64,000 nucleotides of DNA, from positions 169,738,689-169,802,688 of the forward strand of contig NC_058523.1 of NCBI RefSeq assembly GCF_904849725.1. The letters run 5' to 3'. Position 1 is the first letter of the stretch; the number at the start of each line of letters is the position of its first letter. This document shows, piece after piece, positions 45,601 to 55,385 of this stretch. Source of the stretch: Hordeum vulgare subsp. vulgare. Its lineage: Eukaryota; Streptophyta; Magnoliopsida; Poales; Poaceae. The notes beneath the pieces are model-generated. The model worked only from the letters and a program-made list of their open reading frames with translations. It had not been told where the DNA came from and did no database searches. The translations under genes were made by a program, and so were the position numbers.

Positions 45601-47208
45601 AAAAAGGGGAGTATCCACCCGTCAACAGATTTGGAATTATTGTGAGCATCACGCGTTTGTTTCGTATTGTGAACCTCAACAGGTACAGGAAGCGCTCGAT
45701 GATGAGGATTGGCTTATGGCCATGCACGAAGAACTTAACAACTTCGAGCGCAACCAACTCTGGGATTTAGTGCCTAGGCCAACGGAGGAACATAATGTCA
45801 TCGGGACCAAATGGATATTCAAGAACAAGCAAGATGCCAATGGGATTCTGATTCGAAACAAGGCAAGATTGGTGGCTCAAGGCTACTCCCAAGTCGAGGG
45901 TATCGACTACGATGAAACCTTTGCCCCTGCTGCTCGTCTAGAATCTATTCGCATGTTGCTTGCATTTGCTTCTCATCATAACTTCAAATTACAACAAATG
46001 GATGTGAAAGTGCCTTTCTTAATGGTCCTTTGAATGAGTTGGTCTATGTCAAACAACCCCCGAGATTCGAACATCCCAAGCTCCCCAATCATGTGTACAA
46101 ACTTAATAAGGCACTCTATGGCCTTAAACAAGCCCCACGCGCGTGGTATGAGTATCTTACTGAGTTGTTACAAGATCGTGGGTTTGAAATTGGTAAGATA
46201 GATCCCACTCTTTTTACTAAGAGGGTTAAAGGGGATTTGTTCACATGCCAACTATATGTTGATGATATTATCTTTGGCTCTCCTAACATTTCCTTCAATG
46301 AAGAATTTGCTGCACTAATGACTGAGAAGTTTGAGATGTCCATGATGGGAGAGTTGAAGTTCTTCCTCGGGTTCGAGATTACACAAGGTCTAGAAGGGAC
46401 ATTCATCAAACAAGCCAAGTACACTCAAGACATGCTCAAACGGTTCGAGCTCAAAGATGTCAAACCGGTCAAGTTCCCCATGCCAACAAGATGCAAGCTT
46501 GACAGTGATCCCAATGGTAAAGCAGTGGATCAAAAGGTATAGCGCTCCATGATTGCATCCCTCCTTTACCTTTGTGCATCTAGACCGGATATTATGTTGA
46601 TTGTAGGGATTTGTGCACGGTTTCAATCCGCACCAAAAGAAAACCATTACATGGCCATTAAGTGAATCTTTCGATATTTGGCTCACACCCCAAACTTTGG
46701 CCTTTGGTATCCCAAAGGAGCAAACTTCAATCTAGTTGGCTATTCTGACTCAGATTGGGCACGAGATTGTGTGGAGAGGAAGTCAATGTCTAAAGGATGC
46801 CAATTCCTTGGTCGCTCATTGGTAAGTTGGTCGTCAAAGAAGCAGAATTGCGTCTCCTTATCATCCACTGAAGCTGAATATGTGGCAGCTGCAAGTTGTT
46901 GTGCACAATTGCTATGGATGAGGCAAACTTTAAAGGATTATGGTGTCACTTGTGACAAAGTGCCTCTTCTATGTTACAATCAAAGCGCTATCAAGATTTC
47001 CCTCAACCCAGTGCAACATAGCAAAACCAAACATATTGATATTCGTCATCACTTCATTCATGAACATATCAAGCTAGGTGATATTGAGGTTCACTTCATC
47101 CACACTGAAGAGCAACTTGCAGATATTTTCACTAAGCCTCTAGATGAAGCAACATTCCCGGAGTTAAGGCATGAGCTAAATATCATTGATTCAAGTAATG
47201 TGGATTGA
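42686..47208 (+). pseudogene. Pol of C: coiled coil, protease, integrase, RT, RNase H, with several breaks
   Basis: From 42686 a long coiled-coil region, then protease WLLDSGATNHM (Asp about 43739) and the GAG-pre-integrase HHCC finger (WLWHRRLAHVNM to CSACIEGKTHE). Integrase follows, with its first Asp in LLHMDLFGPP. A TAG at 44501-44503 precedes RSDNGTKF (second Asp 44522). The catalytic Glu, 35 residues later, is Lys (44630-44632). RT begins near WIFKNKQDANG. One base is missing near 46010, and the YVDD active site is at 46255-46266. A TAG at 46540-46542 and a TGA at 46663-46665 precede RNase H (YSDSDWA, STEAEYVAA). The frame ends at 47208. Enzyme function is lost. Confidence 0.93.
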
Positions 47209-47590
47209 AACTAGGCATGTTGCACCTGTCTTTGCATTCCATCTTGGTCTAGATGTAGGCATGGACATAGGGGGAGTGTTGTTCTCTCAATGAACTTTCC
47301 CTCCCCCCATTATGCATAAATCAATCTAGTCTTTCACTTTAGCCATTGTCAAATGGCACTTGTGCTTCAAAGACGAGCATTGGTCATGAACCCAAGGATA
47401 ATTCTTCGCGGTGTCATACCATTGTCTCAAACATAGGTGGCCTCGGCCACCGCCCCTCCCACCTTTCTTTTGTATAGAAGAAAGGATATACAATGACAAG
47501 TCAGTTCATTTTTCTAGGTGCTATCTCTTTTTACTTACTTGTCATTTGCCCAAGTTCTTCTCTTATCCTAGGCCGCGTTGTGACATTTGC

Positions 47591-48023
47591 AGCGGTACTA
47601 CCGCCAGGGGTAGCGGTACTACCGCCAGGACCCCAGCGGTATTACCGCCAGGGGTAGCGGTACTACCGCCAGGGGTAGCGGTACTACCGCCAGGACCCAG
47701 CGGTACTACCGCCAGGGATAGCGGTACTACCGCCAGGATTCCCATCTAACACGACCTGCTAGGAAATTTTTAGGGCTGTCTCAAGGGGGACCGGTACTAC
47801 CGCCAAGGGGAGCGGTACTACCGCCAGGACCCCAGCGGTACTACCACCAGGGGGAGCGGTACTACCGCCAGGACCCCAGCGGTACTACCACCAGGGGGAG
47901 CGGTACTACCGCCAGGACCCCAGCGGTACTACCGCTGCATCCAGCGGTACTACCGCTGCATCCAGCGGTACTACCGCCAGGTAGCGGTACTATCGCTAGG
48001 TCCTTAGCGGTACTACCGCTGGC
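47591..48023 (+). promoter_or_regulatory. Internal palindrome array upstream of the extra ORF
   Basis: About 17 copies of GCGGTACTACCGC (one-base variants included) spaced about 20 bp. This is the same palindrome as in the LTR, read on the other strand. It is followed 16 bp later by a TATA box. A third small cluster, within the putative intron, is at 48608-48741. Confidence 0.7.
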
Positions 48024-48038
48024 CCGTACCCCTTGGGC

Positions 48039-48046
48039 TATATAAA
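48039..48046 (+). promoter_or_regulatory. Internal TATA box before the extra ORF of C
   Basis: TATATAAA in GGGCTATATAAAGGAG, almost the same context as in the LTR. It lies 157 bp upstream of a candidate start ATG at 48203 whose exon ends in a GT donor. Confidence 0.6.
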
Positions 48047-48860
48047 GGAGGGGGAGCCCGTTTTTCTCAGGCTCTTTCTTCTTCCTCGCGGCTCCTCCCT
48101 CCCCTAGCCCGAAATCCCCCTGTTTTCATCTCGTTTCGTGGAGCTCCTTCTCTTTGTTGGATTGGAGGGGTTGCTCCACTTCTCCTTCCTCCTCCAAGGG
48201 TCATGAATCCCGGTAAAGCTCCTCCCCTTCTTCTATTGGTTGATGTTCTTGTTCTAGGGTTAGGAGCATTGGGGGATTGGATCCATGTCTTTGATCTTGT
48301 GCCTTGTTCTTAGATGGCATGAAGGAGATATTTGAGGGGAGTGTAGGTCCTATGAATCCTTGCTGATTATTTTGCCATGCCCTAGGATTTACTTGTTTTA
48401 GATCAAGCACTTGAACTATGTTTGGATTAGATCTAAAACTTGCTCTCTCTTGCCTAGGCATGTACTTATTTCGGTGATACCTGTGATCCTCATGTGAGTA
48501 GGGCTGTGGTGGAGTTCTTAGTGTTCATATACAGCCTATGCCCCTCGTAAAAATCATGTAGCACTATGCATGAGGTCTATTTTATCTGTCAGATCTGAAA
48601 ATCAAACCCCAGCGGTACTACCGCCAGGGGTAGCGGTACTACCGCTAGGACCCCCAGCGGTACTACCGCCAGGGGTAGCGGTACTACCGCTAGGACCCCC
48701 AGCGGTACTACCGCCAGGGGTAGCGGTACTACCGCCAGGAGGATTCACTGTGCACTCTTTTCATGTGCTTGGCAATGAGTGTTTATTTTTCTGCTTTTTC
48801 TAGTTCATTGCCTTGACTCTTTTTTTGTCGCTTCTTTTCGCTGTGTGTTTTGTGTCACAG

Positions 48861-50222
48861 GTGGTTCTCGCCGTTCGAACCCCCCACGGGACATGCAGTC
48901 AAAGCACTATCGCAACCCAGAAGCTCCAGAGGGGTCTGCAGCCCAAAAAGCAGTCCTTCAAGAAGACTGCGAACAAGGATAAGGGGATCAATGTCCGAAC
49001 AATGCCCCCCAAGGACTTTCTGCGGTTTCGCACTCAGAACCATTATCTCAAAGAGAAGGCTATGATCAAGAATATTGACCATGTTTGGGAAAAGGATCAC
49101 TGCAGGATCTACCGTGATATTGTCATGCATTTCAAGAAGAACTATGTCCCCGTTCAGTGGATTGACCTAGCTCATCTTCAGCAGAACCTGGACTATTTTG
49201 GTGATGCCCTCTCTCTGATTGACAAACTGGGCATCAAGGACATCATCACTTTCAAGACAGATTTTGACCCCACTGTTGTTGCCCAGTTCTATGTCACGGT
49301 CCACTTCTCTGCTGATGAAGAGCGCTCTATGGTGTGGATGACTGGGACTCAGAAGATGACCGGTACCTCGCGTGAATTCATGACATCCCTCAAGATTGAC
49401 TTCCAGGGAGCTGACACTCCACTTGGGTCGCGCCCTCATGTTGCAGCCCCCACCGATAGGCCCCCCACAAAGGACAGATTGCAGCAACTCTATGTGAGGA
49501 ACGGTGTGCTTCCCAAGCATCTGGACATCATGCATCGGATCCTCCGCAACACCCTCTTCCCTCGCATTGGTAACTTCGACGAGGTTCATGGCTCTTTGGC
49601 TGAGATGCTGCTGCTTTGTGAGGAGGCTATGACTAAGGAGTCTGCCCCTCTTGATATTTCTGATGTGATGTTCACGGAGCTCTGGAACTGCATCATCATG
49701 CGCAAGGTTCCCATCTACGGGCCCTATCTATTTGCTTATATTCGCCAGAAGTGGCAAGATACTTATCCAGAGGAGATGCTCTACGTTCAGTCTTACTACG
49801 TTGTGCACGACCCGATCAAGCTTCGCGTCAAGGATAAATGGGCCAACCCGTCAACTTCCTCTCAGCACATGGATACTGACACAGAGACTGCTGCTGACAG
49901 AGGAACCGCCTCTCAGTCCCGCTCTTCTGCCATGCCATCTTGGGCCATCAAACTGCAGGATAAGATGAAGACTCTATTCTGTATGCAGGCTAAGGGTCAG
50001 TACCAGACGCACGTGGCTCAGAAGGAGAGCCGCCAGAGGCACAAGCATGTTCTCAGGACTCTTGATGTGGACATCTCCAGCGGATCAGAGGACAACATCA
50101 CTCCAGAGGCTACTTGGATGCAGGCTCAAGGTTACGAGTGGTCTGGCGATGAGGAGGAAGAGGAGGAGCAGGACGATCAGGAGGGTACCGACGAGTCTGG
50201 CGATGCTGAGGATGAGGAGTAA
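48861..50222 (+). CDS. Extra 3' ORF of C (SIRE/Maximus third gene), unknown function
   Basis: The open frame covers 48813-50222. Its first 16 codons look like intron, because a good acceptor (TTTTGTGTCACAG) ends at 48860. A candidate first exon ATGAATCCCG (48203-48212) with donor GTAAAG lies 0.6 kb upstream. Spliced this way it enters a different frame, which stops at 48982, so a one-base change may be present. The likely body starts near MPPKDFLRF (about 49003). It has no transmembrane or catalytic motif I can see, and ends in an acidic tail of Glu/Asp (50145-50222). Some SIRE-lineage elements carry an env-like ORF here; similarity to that is positional only. Confidence 0.7.
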   Translation: MVLAVRTPHGTCSQSTIATQKLQRGLQPKKQSFKKTANKDKGINVRTMPPKDFLRFRTQNHYLKEKAMIKNIDHVWEKDHCRIYRDIVMHFKKNYVPVQWIDLAHLQQNLDYFGDALSLIDKLGIKDIITFKTDFDPTVVAQFYVTVHFSADEERSMVWMTGTQKMTGTSREFMTSLKIDFQGADTPLGSRPHVAAPTDRPPTKDRLQQLYVRNGVLPKHLDIMHRILRNTLFPRIGNFDEVHGSLAEMLLLCEEAMTKESAPLDISDVMFTELWNCIIMRKVPIYGPYLFAYIRQKWQDTYPEEMLYVQSYYVVHDPIKLRVKDKWANPSTSSQHMDTDTETAADRGTASQSRSSAMPSWAIKLQDKMKTLFCMQAKGQYQTHVAQKESRQRHKHVLRTLDVDISSGSEDNITPEATWMQAQGYEWSGDEEEEEEQDDQEGTDESGDAEDEE

Positions 50223-50524
50223 CCACCTGTGGCGTTAGGTGTGCCCCTTTTTGGTGTCTTGTGCCAAAGGGGGAGAGAGTCTAGGAGCTGGATTTGCTTT
50301 CATAGTCGAACTTTGCTTTGCTTTGCTTTCTTTCGTGGTTTGCTTCGAACTTGGTTTGCTTCTTGTTTGCTATCGTTTGTGAGACATGAACTTATGTGAG
50401 ATTTATTTCCATCCTATGTTGTGAGTCATATGCACCGTATTGTCATATATCTCTATCTTTTTGTTGTCATATTATTCTCTGTGTAAATCCGGTATTGTCA
50501 TCAATCCACCAAAAAGGGGGAGAT
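50223..50524 (+). other. 3' untranslated region and purine tract of C
   Basis: Contains a TTTGCTTTGCTTTC-rich stretch (50305-50370) and ends with AAAAAGGGGGAGAT (50511-50524), the purine tract priming plus-strand synthesis. No gene. Confidence 0.8.
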
Positions 50525-51980
50525 TGTTGGGGCATAGTTTATGCCTAAGTAATTTTGGTGATTGATGACAGTACCGTAAAGGACTAACCGTGTATGTTAA
50601 GGTTTCAGATAACACACGTCAATGGCACAAGACGACTCGTCTCCTCATTCATGGAACGGAAGCACGGCGCTCTCTACGATTCTCTTTATTTGAGTCATAG
50701 GAAAGCCGTACTATTAAGAGGGGAACCGTAGTGGAAAGGTTTGGGTGGAATCTATCTTTGCACGCGCACACTTCACATATTCTCCCTTACCTTCATCGTT
50801 GGAGCGGCCCCCGCCACTATGTTTCTTTCTTCCTTGCAAAATAGTCCCCAGCGGTAGTACCGCTGGCCCTAGCGGTAGTACCGCTGGAATGATAGCGGTA
50901 GTACCGCTGCAGCCAGCGGTAGTACCGCTGGCTGGCGGTGGTACCACCCCTGGTCAGCGGTAGTACCGCTCCAGGAGCTTAGTACCGCCTGCCTAGCGGT
51001 TGTTCGTGGACGGACCTTTTTGCGAAGACTTTCTTGGCGGTGGTAGTGCTTTTGCACTACCAGGGGCCAGCGGTAGTACCGCTGGAGTTCCAGCGGTAGT
51101 ACCGCTGCATCCAGCGGTAGTACCGCCCCTGGTCAGCGGTAGTACCCCTGGAGTGCCAGCGGTAGTACCGCTGCAGCCAGCGGTAGTACCGCTGGAGCTC
51201 GGGCAGAGAGTGGGAAAACGGTCTGATTTTTCCCCCACTATATAAAGGGTTCTTCTAGCTATGGAACCTCATCTCTTACCTTCCCAAGCTCCATTGTTGT
51301 GCCCCAGGCTCAAAGTGCCCGATCTCTCTCCCTAGCCAATCAAACTTGTTGATTCTTTAGGGATTGGTTGAGAAGGCCTAGATCCACACTTCCACCAAGA
51401 GAAAAGTTGATTCCCCCACCAATCCCTTGCGGATCTTGTTACTCTTGGGTGTTTGAGCATCCTAGACGGTTGAGGTCACCTCGAAGCCATATTCCATTGT
51501 GGTGAAGCTTCGTGGTCTAGTTGGGAGCCTCCAAGCTTTGTGTGGAGTTGCCCCAACCTTGTTTGTAAAGGTTCGGTCGCCGCCTTCAAGGGCACCTATA
51601 GTGGAATCACGGTACCTTGCATCGTGCGAGGGCGTGAGGAGAATACGGTGTCCTTAGTGGCTTTTTGGGGAGCATTGTGCCTCCACACCGCTCTAACGGA
51701 GACGTACTTCCTGTCAAAGGGAAGGAACTTCGGTAACACATCCTCGTCTCCATCGGTTCCACTTGTGGTTATCTCTATCCTTTACTTTGTATTTTCTTAT
51801 GCTTGTGACTATATCTTACTTGTCTTAATAGCTCTCGTTGTTAGCTTCTTTAGGGTTCACCTCATTGTCGTATTATTTGTGAACCCGTATGTTGTTTACC
51901 TTAACTTGCTAAGATTAATTAAAAAGTGGTCGTTGTCTATTCAACCCCCCCCCCTCTAGCCAACCATATCGATCCTTTCA
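50525..51980 (+). repeat. 3' LTR of C
   Basis: 1456 bp. Differs from the 5' LTR by scattered substitutions, mostly in the first half, and by loss of one palindrome unit. The second half (51300-51950) is almost identical. Palindromes at about 50850-51190, TATA box at 51239. Confidence 0.95.
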
Positions 51981-51985
51981 TATGG

Positions 51986-52927
51986 CAAACGCTCGAGCAT
52001 TAATCCTTCACATGTGCGCCTCACGGAAGACACCTTAGAACATCACCATATTAACACACAACTCATATCAAAAACATCATATCACAATTAACCCGTAGGA
52101 CAAAAGAAATCTACTCAAACATTATAGGATAGCCACACATTATTGGATAATAATATATAGAATTAAGCACACTGTTCAAGTAGAGATTACAGCGGGAAAG
52201 ATAGGGTTTACACTGCCGCACAGAGGAGGAGAGAGTTGGTGGTGACAGCGGCGAAGTTGTTGGTGTAGATCGTCGTCACGATGGTTGCCTCGGCGGTGCT
52301 CCGGCACCACCAGGAGAGAGGGGGAGAGAGCCCCGTCCTTCTTCTTATTCCTTGGCCTCCTCCCTAGGTGGGAGGAGGGTTTCTCCTCTGGTCCATAGCC
52401 GCCATGGCACCCGGAGAGCAGCTGCCCCTCTAGGATTGGATCTCTCTCTGTGTTTCTCCCCTGTTTTCGCGACCTGTTTTCTCGTCCTTCACCGTTTCTC
52501 AAATAGCTGGAGATCCGTAGCTCTGATCGTGCTGAATTGAGTGGATTTTATCAGGAAAATATCTTTACTATGGACAAAGGAGAGCATCAACCGACTTAAG
52601 GGCTGGCCACAAGACATCACGCCGCGACCCCACCCCAGGTCGTGCCCTGTTGGCTTGTGCCTCCCTCGGGCACCGTGTTGTGGTGATTCTGACTCCAAAA
52701 ATTCACATACATTCCAAAAAGCATTTGTAAATTTTTATCGCGTTTGGAGTCCATTTGTTTGGGATTTTCCGTGAAACAAAAACCAGGAACTGACACTGGG
52801 CACTGAGTCAATAGGTTAGTGCTCAAAATTAATATAAATTGGTAAATAATTACTCAAAAAGTATCCTAGAATGGTAATATAAAAGCATGGAACAATCAAA
52901 ATTTACAGATATGTTGGAGAGGTATCA
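51986..52927 (-). repeat. Right (5') LTR of W, second part
   Basis: Continues 39037-39631 after C. Its last 490 bases match the truncated left LTR (1-520). It ends GATATGTTGGAGAGGTATCA; two changes weaken the terminal palindrome found in the other LTRs. Confidence 0.85.
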
Positions 52928-53714
52928 TGGAGTTTGGGGGTTGAGAGGGCAGAGAGTTGCGATGGTTAGAGGTAGAAGAGGTGGATAAGGCCATGTTGCA
53001 AGCCGTTTGCCCTTCATCGTGGTGTGAAAGGACGCTCCATGGCAAATGTGACAATAATGGATGCCTTAATTTTCCCATCGTGTAACATGCAACACGTTGT
53101 TTGAGTTGCATCGACACCCATTGGGACAGTAGTGTGTCATGGAAAGAGGAGCACGCCATGCACGCCTTACTGCATCGATGCGACAACGGAGTTGCGTGCT
53201 GGTTTTTTGGGCTTCTGTGGTGGTCTGCAGGACTTGCTGCGACGCTGCATTGGTGCTAATGGTAGTCATGTGACACTTTACTGCGTCGAGAGGGGTGGTG
53301 GAGCAGGTCTACATGAAGGGCGCGATGGAGCAGAGCGTTGCGCGTGGGCGAGCGGGCATGCGTGCAACGGGTGGGTGGGCAAGGGTGCTGCACGGACGCT
53401 GCGAGTGGGCATGCATGCTGCAACGGACGCTGCAACTGGGCATGCATGCAGCGATAGAATGGGTGTTTCACGCATAATCTTGGTCCATGCACCGCGTCAA
53501 CTCGTGTCATGGCATTTAAATGAACGGTTGTGATGCCCCAAAGAGAGAGGTTGATCCAAACCCCACTAATTCATCCGATTAGCGCGTCCCATGTAAGTGA
53601 CCCTAACGCTTGATCTCAAGCGTCCACACACAACGATCGACGACCCGAAAGGGTGCGGGGTTATGCGGGGTTTTGAGAGGTTTTGAGGGGTTTTGAGAAG
53701 GTTTATTTGATTAG
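52928..53714. other. Unassigned sequence right of W
   Basis: About 790 bp without recognised features. A GC-rich part (53290-53470) has short GGGCATGCATGC-type internal repeats. Open frames on both strands (53132-53533 and others) have no similarity I recognise and no start-site or codon support. A short TTTTGAGAGG-like repeat lies near 53655-53700. Confidence 0.5.
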
Positions 53715-54010
53715 GGTTGAACATAAAAAATTCAAAAAAATCAAACAATATATAAAACTTGCGCACATAGTCTTTTTATGTCATATAGTAACGAGGAAAA
53801 AAATATTAATATGGTTTACATACATTTTTACGAAAAAAGCTTAAAACAAGTGAGAGACCTCAAACACTTTCAAATGAGCAAAAGTAATTCCAAAAAAACA
53901 AAAAATATAGAACTTGCGAACCTGGTCTTCGTATGTTGTATAGTAAAAAGAAAAAAATTATGGTTTACATATATTTGCACGAAAAATCCTTCAGTCAATT
54001 GTCATTCCTC
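53715..54010. repeat. Diverged tandem duplication of about 155 bp
   Basis: Two adjacent units share the order ATATA.AACTTGCG, GTCTT..TATGT..TATAGTAA, TATGGTTTACATA and ACGAAAAA. Unit 1 is about 53725-53850 and unit 2 about 53890-54005. AT-rich, non-coding. Confidence 0.6.
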
Positions 54011-54021
54011 AAACAATGTAG

Positions 54022-54189
54022 GTGGTGTTTCTTTAGAGGGGCTAGACTAAAAAACTTCATTTTAGTCCCTAGGTAAAAAAAACACGAGGGACTTTCCCTT
54101 CAGGAACTAGAAAAAGACTCTACTGGAGGGACTTTTTCTTTAGTCCCTCGGACTAAACAAATTCTAGTCCCTTGGAAAGAAACACCATC
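54022..54189. mobile_element. Small TIR element (MITE-like)
   Basis: 168 bp with inverted ends GGTGTTTCTTT...GGGACTAGA-like. The interior alternates TTTAGTCCCT and AGGGACT motifs, so the whole folds on itself. A possible GTAG flanks both sides. Ends of the GGTGTTT...TAGTCCCT kind are common in grass hAT/Harbinger-type MITEs; I cannot decide the superfamily. Confidence 0.55.
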
Positions 54190-54859
54190 GTAGTATGGTC
54201 AAGGGAGAGAGTAGGTGGATTTTTGAAATGAAAAGTGTCAAAACCTCATCAAAGCTTCATTTGGGAGTGACTAAGAAAGATCCAAACTTACTTTATCATT
54301 TTCATGTTTTAACTTGTTTAATATATGATTTTCTATTAAATCATGTTTTTTCAAAAATAAAATAAAATAATAGAAGATTAATTCAGTAAATAGTGAGATT
54401 TCAGATTTACACTATATAGGTAGAATAGATGTGTCAAAAATTCATTTGTCTAATTTAGACAAGGTGCAAAAAAACCTTGCTTAAAAATGAGATTGTTTAT
54501 CCTATTTTTGGAGGTCATTTGAAACACACTTTTCATGACAATGAGTTTAACTTAGAAAAATGGCTTGGATTGATCAGTTAACAAATATATTTGAGTTCAG
54601 GGAGTTGAGATAGCATTGAAACATCAATACCCAAGCCCAAATTTGAATTTAAGTCGAAATTTGAATTTCACTTCAAGATTGAATTTGAGTTTTAAAACTA
54701 TAACCAAACAAGTTGGAATAGAAATATGGGGATACATAGTGTGTACTAGTATGCACCAAGTTACAAATATTATTACATGACACACATTTTCAAACAGTTC
54801 TCAGTTCTACCTCTTCCTACCACGTCGTGTGCCCTTCTTCGCCTTGGCACTTCTTGTTT
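54190..54859. other. AT-rich sequence without recognised features
   Basis: Contains repeated TTTGAATTT motifs around 54640-54700. No gene, RNA or element boundary is supported; the MULE end may lie here but I could not find a terminal repeat. Confidence 0.4.
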
Positions 54860-55144
54860 TTATTCTACTACACACACAAGTTCACTGATCATCTTTGTTT
54901 TCTTCACTGGTTTCAACATCTCATCAACACACACAAGTGAATCTATTTTTTCAGTTTCAACTTCAAGAGTGGTTTTTTTAGTTTGAATGTTGACAATAGT
55001 TTTAGTTTCTTCGGTGTGCTCCTGGACATGAGTTTCTTGAGTCTTCATGTCGACACGCTCAGGTTCACTTTGTTCGGTGTGCACCTGGACATGAGTTTCT
55101 TCACTCTGAAACTCGACTGTTGTAGGATTTTCTTCAGTCAGCAC
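54860..55144 (-). pseudogene. Repetitive tail downstream of the MULE transposase
   Basis: An open stretch on the minus strand encodes two ETHVQ-HTE-type repeats interleaved with Val/Thr/Glu-rich spacers (ETHVQVHTEQSEPERVDM, ETHVQEHTEET). It has no ATG-initiated gene of its own that I can support. It lies downstream of the transposase C-terminal basic region on the same strand, so it may be a C-terminal exon or tail of that gene. Function unknown. Confidence 0.35.
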
Positions 55145-55385
55145 CTCGACGCACTCATGTTCAAAAGAGGTTTAGTTTTGGTAGACACACTTCTTTTCTT
55201 TATGCAGCCATTGACTCTTGCTTTTTTTGTTGGCCAACACTCTTCAACAAAAAGGGGTTGACTTGCATGCTTCTCCTTACCATTGGAAAAAACATGTCAT
55301 GGATATAGTAATTGGAAAAAGCACCAAATCAAAACACACACAAATAAACAAGAACATAATTTGTCTTTTGAGGAGTGTAACGACA

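Larger units (their letters stand above)
39632..51980 (+). mobile_element. Element C: SIRE/Maximus-type Ty1/Copia retrotransposon with extra 3' gene
   Basis: 12349 bp, plus strand, duplication TATGG on both sides. LTRs at 39632-41105 and 50525-51980 are highly similar. Order: LTR, tRNA-Met primer site, gag with coiled coil, protease, integrase, RT, RNase H, a long 3' region with palindrome arrays and TATA box, an extra ORF, purine tract, LTR. Integrase upstream of RT defines Copia. The length, the coiled-coil gag extension and the extra ORF fit the SIRE/Maximus lineage. Damage in pol makes it non-autonomous now. Confidence 0.95.
1..52927 (-). mobile_element. Element W: Gypsy-type LTR retrotransposon lacking gag-pol, host of the nested insertions
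   Basis: The outermost element runs on the minus strand. Its left (3') LTR is cut by the window start and ends at 520. Its right (5') LTR starts at 39037 and ends at 52927, split by element C. Internal sequence is 521-2466 and 34946-39036, split by element Y. Bases 1-520 align with about 52441-52927, which identifies them as the same LTR. A degraded tRNA-Asp primer site abuts the right LTR and a purine tract abuts the left one. No RT, integrase or protease is seen, so W is non-autonomous. The left target duplication lies outside the window; the right flank begins TGGAG. Confidence 0.85.

Noticed and set aside
44507..46033. Separate gene for the second half of integrase and RT
   Set aside because: It is in the same frame as the preceding pol region, interrupted only by TAG 44501-44503; one damaged pol gene explains it.
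47591..48023. CRISPR-like array of short palindromes
   Set aside because: Plant nuclear DNA; the spacers are not unique or of constant length, and the motif also fills the element's LTRs.
53132..53533. 133-aa plus-strand frame in the GC-rich region right of W
   Set aside because: Opposite strand frames are equally open, composition explains them, and no motif or start context supports translation.
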